A stretch of 55,712 nt of DNA from positions 1 to 55,712 of the forward strand of contig CAXTAT010000035.1 of the NCBI GenBank assembly GCA_964242415.1. Direction: 5' to 3'. Of this stretch, positions 51,270-55,712 are shown in pieces (position 1 is the first letter of the stretch; every line of letters begins with the position of its first letter). The notes under the pieces were generated by a model. It did no database searches and was not told where the DNA came from. It saw only the letters and a list, made by a program, of their open reading frames with translations. The translations under genes were made by a program, and so were the position numbers. This DNA comes from DASWOJ01 sp964242415 (GTDB lineage: Bacteria; Pseudomonadota; Alphaproteobacteria; Acetobacterales; Acetobacteraceae).

Positions 51270-52711
51270 ACGCCGAGCCGCCCCGGGAGGCACGGGCCGG
51301 GCGTCCACCGGCCCGCGCCAGCGAAGGCAAGGCGGATGCGACTGAGGCCCTGCTGCTGCTGGCTGGGCAATCCCAGCCGGGCCAGCTTCGACACGACCAA
51401 GCTCCACACGACCAGTCCCTACACGACCAGTCCCTACACGACCAGCCCGGCGCCTTCGATGGCGCTGATGTGTCGGCGGCCGGCCTGGGCGACCGCGTGC
51501 AGGGTGCGCCGTGGTGGGACGCCGGGCGTGGCGGCCTCCGGTTGGCTGATTGCAGCCTGGCCGGCGCCAGCCTGCGTGGGGCGGACCTGTCGGGCGCCGA
51601 CCTGGGAGGAGCCGATTTCAGCCGGGCCTCCTGCAGCGGCATCGTGCTGCACCAGGCGCGGCTGGAGGAGGCGAACCTGCAGGACGCCGACCTGATCGGC
51701 GGCACCCTGACCGACGTTGACGCCGGCGAGGCCGACTTCAGCAGGTCGCTGCTGGAGGACGCCGTGCTGGCCGGCGCCCGGCTGCGCTTCGCCAACTTCT
51801 CCGGCGCGGTGATGGACGGGGCGGACCTGTCCGGGGCTGATCTCTGGGGCGCCAAGCTGGAGGGGATCGAGGCCGAGCGGGCGCAGTTCCGCCGCACCCG
51901 GCTGGACGAGGCGCATTGCAGCGACGCCTACCTGACGGCGGCGGACCTGACGGGGGCGACGCTGCGGCGGGCGAACCTGGCCGGCGCCCGCCTGCGTGGC
52001 GCCATCCTGCGCGACGTGGTGCTGGACGGCACCAACCTGGCCGGCGCCGACCTGGCCGGCGCCGTGATGCCGCACGTGGTGCTGACAAGCTGCAACCTGC
52101 ACCAGGCCCGGTTCGCCGGGGCTTGGCTCGATCGTACCCGGATGCAGGCGCACCAGCTTGGCGGCATGATCGGCGAGGAGGCTGCCGGGGAGTTCGAGGC
52201 GGCCTGCGAGGGCTACATCGTATTGGAGCAGAACTTCCGCACCCTGGGCCTCGGCGAGGATGTCCGCTGGGCCTTCCTGCGGCGCCGGCGCATGGGCAAG
52301 CGGCTATCTGCCCAGCGCGCCCGTGCGGCGTTGGCCCGGCGCGAGCCGCGTGCCGCGGTGCGGCCGGGCCTGCATTGGCTGGCCGATGTCAGCGCGGAGG
52401 CCATCTGCGACTATGGCGACAGCCTGTGGCGGGTGTTCCGCACCCTGGCCGTCGTGCTCCTGGCGTTCGCGCTGGCATACTGGCTGACGGGTGCCCTGGT
52501 GCCGCGGGACCCGGCCGCGGCGGGCGTGCGGCTTGGGGTGATCGACTACCTGCTGTTTAGCCTCGACTCGATGACGACGGTCGGAACCGGGGAGTTGACC
52601 TCGAAGGCCTGCGGGCTGCTCGGCCAATTGATGTCCAGCATACAAACCGTCCTAGGCATCGTGCTGCTCGGCCTATTCGGTTTCGTGCTGGGCGCGCGAA
52701 TGCAGAACTGA
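51266..52711 (+). CDS. pentapeptide-repeat protein fused to a two-helix ion channel pore
   Basis: 481 residues. Residues 40-62 contain an imperfect HDQ-repeat segment. Pentapeptide repeats (A(D/N)LxG pattern) run from about 90 to 300, starting LRLADCSLAGASLRGADLSG and including TAADLTGATLRRANLAGARL. A linker and basic helix follow (RWAFLRRRRMGKRLS). The C-terminus is an Ion_trans_2-type module: helix about 391-414 (VVLLAFALAYWLTGALV), pore loop with MTTVGTGE at 436-443, and helix about 455-478 (TVLGIVLLGLFGFVLGARM). The filter-like TVGTG differs from potassium TVGYG, so selectivity is uncertain. TTG start overlaps the response regulator stop. The pentapeptide stack plausibly gates or localises the pore. 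Confidence 0.88.
   Translation: MNAEPPREARAGRPPARASEGKADATEALLLLAGQSQPGQLRHDQAPHDQSLHDQSLHDQPGAFDGADVSAAGLGDRVQGAPWWDAGRGGLRLADCSLAGASLRGADLSGADLGGADFSRASCSGIVLHQARLEEANLQDADLIGGTLTDVDAGEADFSRSLLEDAVLAGARLRFANFSGAVMDGADLSGADLWGAKLEGIEAERAQFRRTRLDEAHCSDAYLTAADLTGATLRRANLAGARLRGAILRDVVLDGTNLAGADLAGAVMPHVVLTSCNLHQARFAGAWLDRTRMQAHQLGGMIGEEAAGEFEAACEGYIVLEQNFRTLGLGEDVRWAFLRRRRMGKRLSAQRARAALARREPRAAVRPGLHWLADVSAEAICDYGDSLWRVFRTLAVVLLAFALAYWLTGALVPRDPAAAGVRLGVIDYLLFSLDSMTTVGTGELTSKACGLLGQLMSSIQTVLGIVLLGLFGFVLGARMQN
51391..51450 (+). repeat. in-frame 15-bp tandem repeat within the channel gene
   Basis: Four units at 51391, 51406, 51421 and 51436, each ACACGACCA plus six bases; units 2 and 3 are identical. 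They encode repeated HDQ-containing pentamers in the N-terminal linker. The frame is kept with any change in copy number, so length variation would be tolerated. Confidence 0.85.
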
Positions 52712-52729
52712 CGCCGCAACAGGACGCTT

Positions 52730-52865
52730 CCTTCTCCCTCTCCCANNNNNNNNNNNNNNNNNNNNNNNNNNNNNNNNNNNNNNNNNNNNNNNNNNNNNNN
52801 NNNNNNNNNNNNNNNNNNNNNNNNNNNNNNNNNNNNNNNNNNNNNCGGGAGAGGGAGAAGAGGCG
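52730..52865. repeat. REPIN-like repeat pair 6 containing a 100-N assembly gap
   Basis: CTTCCTTCTCCCTCTCCC stops at 52745, exactly 100 Ns follow (52746-52845), then CGGGAGAGGGAGAAGAGGCG resumes. The two flanks are the outer parts of the REPIN-like unit seen five times elsewhere, so the gap sits in a hairpin repeat and its true length is unknown. Confidence 0.8.
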
Positions 52866-52951
52866 ACACCTCGCCGCATATGCGATCGCCCTGCCCGGAG
52901 GGCGAGGGAACACGGTTGCCCTCCCGGCGAAACGGATCACTTATAGCAACC

Positions 52952-53632
52952 ATGATCTCCCTGTTCCTGTCGGCCCTTGCCTTCATCGGCATCCACATCG
53001 GCGTGTCCGGCACCACGGCCCGGGACCGCATCGTTCGCGCAATGGGCCTGAACCGCTACATGGTGGCCTTCTCCGTCGCGTCCGTGGCGGCGCTGATCTG
53101 GCTGATCGTGTCGTATAAGGATGCGCCCTACCTGGAAACCTGGGGCATGCTGGTGTCGTGGAAGCCAGTCATGCTGCTCCTGATGCTGCCGGCGTTCCTG
53201 CTGGTTGTGGTGGGATTGAGCACGCCCAACCCGACATCCGTGGCGCAGGAGGGCCTGGTGGCGCAGGCGCCGCGCGGCATCGTGCAGGTCACGCGGCATC
53301 CATTCCTGATGGGCGTGGCGCTGTGGTCGGCGCTGCACCTGGTCGGCAATGGCGACTGGGCGTCGTTGCTGTTCTTTGGCGCGATGCTGGTCGTTTCAGT
53401 CGCCGGGGCACTGTCCATCGACGCCAAGCGGCGGCGCGTGCTGGGCAGCGCGGCGTGGGACGTGTTCGCACGGCGGACATCCGTGGTGCCGTTCGCGGCG
53501 ATCTTGTCCGGGCGGGCACGGATGGACGTGCCTGGGATTGGCCTATGGCGGCTGGGGGCCGGGGCGGGGGCGTATGCGTTGATGCTGGGCGGGCACCTGC
53601 ACCTGATCGGGGTCAACCCGTTCCCTTGGTAG
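52952..53632 (+). CDS. NnrU family membrane protein
   Basis: 226-residue polytopic protein of the NnrU family, linked to nitric-oxide/denitrification chemistry in some alphaproteobacteria and related to isoprenylcysteine-methyltransferase-like folds. Helices: MISLFLSALAFIGIHIGVSG, YMVAFSVASVAALIWLIVSY, PVMLLLMLPAFLLVVVGL, FLMGVALWSALHLVGNGDW, and a C-terminal one. The conserved VTRHPFLMGVALWS and the final GGHLHLIGVNPFPW are diagnostic. ATG at 52952; earlier in-frame codons are repeat-derived. No nitrite or NO reductase genes are nearby. It is followed 10 bases later by an SDR gene. Confidence 0.9.
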   Translation: MISLFLSALAFIGIHIGVSGTTARDRIVRAMGLNRYMVAFSVASVAALIWLIVSYKDAPYLETWGMLVSWKPVMLLLMLPAFLLVVVGLSTPNPTSVAQEGLVAQAPRGIVQVTRHPFLMGVALWSALHLVGNGDWASLLFFGAMLVVSVAGALSIDAKRRRVLGSAAWDVFARRTSVVPFAAILSGRARMDVPGIGLWRLGAGAGAYALMLGGHLHLIGVNPFPW

Positions 53633-53642
53633 GACTGGGCCT

Positions 53643-54329
53643 GTGGTAGACCTGGCCGCCGTCGTCGGGGCCGGGGGTGGCCTGGGCGCGGCGTTGCTGG
53701 CGGCGTTGGAGGCTGGGGGCGCATACGGCCGCGTGATCGGCCTGGGACGGAGCAGCACGCCGCCGCTGGACCTGCTGGACGAGGCCAGCATCGCCGCTGC
53801 GGCAGCCTGGGTGGCGGAGGCGGGCGAACTGCGGCTGCTGCTGGACGCCACGGGCTTTTTGCACGACGGCCGTTACCAACCCGAGCGCAGCCTGCGCAGC
53901 ATAGACCCGGCGCACATGGCGCACGCCTTCGCCATCAATGCCATCGGCCCGGCGCTGCTGATGAAGCACTTCTGTCCGCTGCTGCCGCGCCGGGGCCGGG
54001 CGGTGTTTGCGACCTTGTCGGCCCGTGTCGGCAGCATCGGCGACAACCGGCTGGGCGGCTGGCACAGCTACCGAGCGGCCAAGGCCGCGCTGAACCAATT
54101 GGTGCGGACGGCGGCGGTGGAGTTGCGCCGGGCCAACCCGGACAGCATCTGCGTAGCATTGCATCCTGGGACCGTGGCGACGCCGCTTTCGGCTCCGTTC
54201 TCCAAGTCCGGCCTGGACGTGCGGCCGGCGGGGGAGGCGGCGCAGGATATCGTGGCGGTGCTCAACGGCTTGCGGGCTGCGGACAGCGGCGGTTTCTTTG
54301 ACCAGGCTGGCGCTATTATTCCTTGGTAA
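53643..54329 (+). CDS. SDR family oxidoreductase, C-factor (CsgA)-like
   Basis: 228-residue short-chain dehydrogenase starting at GTG (53643). The dinucleotide motif is VVGAGGGLGAALLAAL. The usual NNAG is replaced by DATGFLHDGRYQPE, as in C-factor-like enzymes. The catalytic residues are Ser in ATLSARVGSIGDN and Tyr-x3-Lys in WHSYRAAKAALNQL. LHPGTVATPLSAPFS completes the fold. Substrate unknown. Ten bases downstream of the NnrU-family gene and likely co-transcribed. A MITE-like repeat begins just after its stop. Confidence 0.88.
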   Translation: MVDLAAVVGAGGGLGAALLAALEAGGAYGRVIGLGRSSTPPLDLLDEASIAAAAAWVAEAGELRLLLDATGFLHDGRYQPERSLRSIDPAHMAHAFAINAIGPALLMKHFCPLLPRRGRAVFATLSARVGSIGDNRLGGWHSYRAAKAALNQLVRTAAVELRRANPDSICVALHPGTVATPLSAPFSKSGLDVRPAGEAAQDIVAVLNGLRAADSGGFFDQAGAIIPW

Positions 54330-54340
54330 TAGCAACCGCC

Positions 54341-54547
54341 CTCTGCTCTGATCGCCCTGTCGGCTCGTCCCTCGTCACTGCCCCATCCGTCATCGCCCCC
54401 CATCTGTCATCGCGAGGAGCGCTTGCGATGCGGCAATCCAGGTGTTGGAAGACCGGAATTGCGGCCCGCGCCTCCTGGATTGCCGTGCCGAAGCCGGCTC
54501 GCAATGACGGCTCCCGATCAGGCACGGAACCGTAAAGGTCAGAGCAG
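54341..54547. repeat. MITE-like dispersed repeat, copy 6
   Basis: The most complete copy: outer CTCTGCTCTGA (54341) and GGTCAGAGCAG (to 54547) are inverted. Inside are tandem GTCATCGC variants, then CATCGCGAGGAGCGCTTGCG, and CTCGCAATGAC on the right. 54548-54872 holds no recognisable gene. Confidence 0.85.
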
Positions 54548-54872
54548 AAAGCGTGCAGTACAAGCTCCACACCAAGATGACGACCCGCCGTGGATGAAAG
54601 ATGCCTCACACGGAAAGGCGGACAACGGTCTTCGAAACTTTATTCAATTGAAGGCCGCGCAAGCCTGCTCGGCTTTTCATCTGCGCGCAAACCCGCAGAG
54701 GTCTGCTTAAGCTCGGCATGGGGCTGAACAAGCGCCCAGCCGGGACCCCACCTGTCCGCCAATTCGTGTTGTGAAATCATTGCATTCGCTTTCAAGGGAG
54801 GTCCCGGTACAGCGCTTGTTCACATATAGAGCCAAGGTCACCGACGCGACACACTTATTGTTGGGCGTCGCC

Positions 54873-55280
54873 CTACTGCGGCCCTTCTCCCTGAAGTTCA
54901 ATCGCGCGGTTTTGCGTCATTTCGAGCAAGCAGTTGGCAACCTCGATTTGCCGGATAGTACCTTGCTCGGAACCATGGTAGCCGATGCAATTCGCATCCC
55001 GGTACTTGACCCATTCTCGCTGAGCGGCCTGTAGAGGTGCAAGCCGGTCTTTCATCTCGGGGTCCTGAAACATCGTGGTGACGGCTTTGTAGGCTTGGTT
55101 CAAGCGCCCGTCCCAGAACTTGGTCCTGTTCTGAATGCAGGTGACGATGGCGAGGGTGTTAGGCTGTTCGTTGCATCTATTTTGGTCGGGGGTCCAGCGT
55201 TCCAGCGCCGCTGCGGGCTGGCGCCAGGTTACGCCGACGACAACCAGTAGGACACAGACACTCCGGTATGTATTGGTCAT
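54873..55280 (-). CDS. LprI-like (DUF1311) exported protein
   Basis: 135 residues with a signal peptide (TNTYRSVCVLLVVVGVTW, cleavage near PAAALE). The mature part matches the lysozyme-inhibitor LprI/DUF1311 pattern: RCNEQPNTLAIVTCIQNRTK, FWDGRLNQAYKAVTTMF, LAPLQAAQREWVKYRDANC, IRQIEVANCLLEMTQNRAIE. The four mature-part cysteines fit two disulfides. Periplasmic role likely; some relatives inhibit host lysozyme, most are untested. ATG at 55280 with GAGGAT upstream. Base composition is less GC-rich than the rest of the window. Confidence 0.85.
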   Translation of the reverse strand: MTNTYRSVCVLLVVVGVTWRQPAAALERWTPDQNRCNEQPNTLAIVTCIQNRTKFWDGRLNQAYKAVTTMFQDPEMKDRLAPLQAAQREWVKYRDANCIGYHGSEQGTIRQIEVANCLLEMTQNRAIELQGEGPQ

Positions 55281-55497
55281 CGCACGATCCTCGGCCTGCC
55301 GGCCCACGATGGCAACATCCGCAATTGCGTGCAACTCCGAAACAGGCGCGTTGCCCCTGTCCGAGGCAGCGCATTGGCACAATCAACCACAATGTTCCAG
55401 TTTTGTTCCTACGCACGGCGGAGCTATAACTCATTTACCGAAAATATGTGCGAGGCTTGGCAACGACGCGCCTCTTTATGCCGGGCCTGACCTAGCG

Positions 55498-55660
55498 TCG
55501 CTGCTAGGAGCCGCAAGGTGGCAGCATCCTGCTGAGGCATACCTCAGCAAGGCACCCCGGCGAGACATCAAAGCACGTTTCGGTAGTGGGTTGCTCTCAG
55601 GCATCCGAGACAGTAACGTGAGCGGGTCAAGACCCAAATGGGACGGATCAGCCTCACTCC
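55498..55660 (+). ncRNA. candidate structured RNA upstream of an IS gene
   Basis: Several nested stems are visible. GCTGC (55500) pairs with GCAGC (55521), enclosing CC-GCAA-GG, a GNRA tetraloop. TGCTGAGG-CATA-CCTCAGCA (55530-55549) is a perfect eight-pair stem. CACGTT (55574) pairs with AACGTG (55615), enclosing TCTC...GAGA. GTGAG (55618) pairs with CTCAC (55653), enclosing a GGGTC/GACCC stem. The compact multi-stem layout just before a transposase start recalls the HEARO/omega-RNA type of IS-associated RNA, but the adjoining protein is not IscB, so the assignment is tentative. Confidence 0.35.
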
Positions 55661-55712
55661 ATGCCCATCACCCGTCACCCGTATTCGCCGGAGTTCAAGC
55701 GACAGATTGTTG
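55661..55712 (+). CDS. IS3-type transposase OrfA, 5' part only
   Basis: An ATG at 55661 opens MPITRHPYSPEFKRQIV and runs off the window. YSPEFKRQIV is the usual first segment of IS3-family OrfA helix-turn-helix proteins. The remainder and terminal repeats are outside the window. Confidence 0.6.
   Translation, partial: MPITRHPYSPEFKRQIV

Noticed and set aside
55500..55712. IscB gene start after the structured RNA
   Set aside because: None of the three frames after 55661 gives the usual IscB N-terminus; one gives an IS3 OrfA start.
1..55712. tRNA or rRNA genes
   Set aside because: No cloverleaf-like or ribosomal sequence was recognised on reading both strands.

Overview
The window is GC-rich chromosomal DNA whose gene content and codon use point to an alphaproteobacterium, most likely of the Acetobacteraceae/Roseomonas type. 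Pointers are a complete aerobic phenylacetate epoxidase operon, a class II (B12-dependent) ribonucleotide reductase with paired NrdR boxes, a YeiH-type exporter, AtuA-like genes and many alpha/beta hydrolases. No rRNA, tRNA or CRISPR array was recognised. There is one assembly gap (100 Ns, 52746-52845), and the right edge cuts into an insertion-sequence gene.

Layout. 1-3.0 kb: an orphan Ntox50-type toxin tail with an overlapping immunity-like gene, a conserved small protein, a MOSC protein and a two-gene membrane-protein operon. 3.0-12.3 kb: lipase-like hydrolase, a divergent Mfd-like helicase, a 26-bp tandem repeat block, an HSL-family esterase, an amidohydrolase whose stop overlaps the stump of a deleted LysR gene, an MFS transporter and YeiH. 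12.7-21.7 kb: aromatic catabolism, with hmgA, paaX and paaABCDE on the plus strand and paaG-paaK on the minus strand. Together these activate phenylacetate (PaaK), epoxidise the ring of phenylacetyl-CoA (PaaABCE with PaaD for maturation) and isomerise the epoxide to an oxepin (PaaG). HmgA opens the ring of homogentisate from tyrosine/phenylalanine. The later paa steps (paaZ, paaF, paaH, paaJ) are not in the window. 21.7-23.8 kb: a decay zone with an IS630-like remnant, an arylamine N-acetyltransferase remnant and one intact SnoaL-like gene.

23.8-37.8 kb: a VOC protein; a tightly packed six-gene minus-strand cassette (SDR, GMC oxidoreductase, small A/B-barrel protein, DoxX, cupin, SMP-30 lactonase) that looks like a substrate oxidation unit; zwf; 3-hydroxyisobutyrate dehydrogenase; two alpha/beta hydrolases; a cytochrome P450 tail remnant; an AtuA large/small pair; and an Uma2 nuclease. 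38-42.1 kb: nrdJ behind two NrdR boxes, then an AT-rich island with a HEPN/RES-type NAD-targeting protein that has cut the 5' end off a DUF2000 gene. 42.3-45.2 kb: an uncharacterised proline-rich protein, a D-Ala-D-Ala dipeptidase and a cardiolipin synthase.

45.5-52.7 kb: a signalling locus with two paralogous single-domain response regulators, an AI-2E family permease with a long C-terminal domain, a hybrid histidine kinase (CHASE3-PAS-PAS-HisKA-HATPase-REC-REC), and a pentapeptide-repeat protein fused to a two-helix ion-channel pore whose start overlaps the second regulator. This is the strongest candidate for an undescribed functional unit. 52.9-55.7 kb: NnrU, an SDR, an LprI-like secreted protein, a structured RNA-like stretch and the start of an IS3-type transposase.

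Two dispersed repeat families fill most intergenic spaces. One is a MITE-like element with GTCATTGCGAG/CTCGCAATGAC inner inverted ends (six copies). The other is a REPIN-like inverted pair built on CCCTCTCCC...GGGAGAGGG (six pairs, one holding the assembly gap). Several sit at gene breakpoints.
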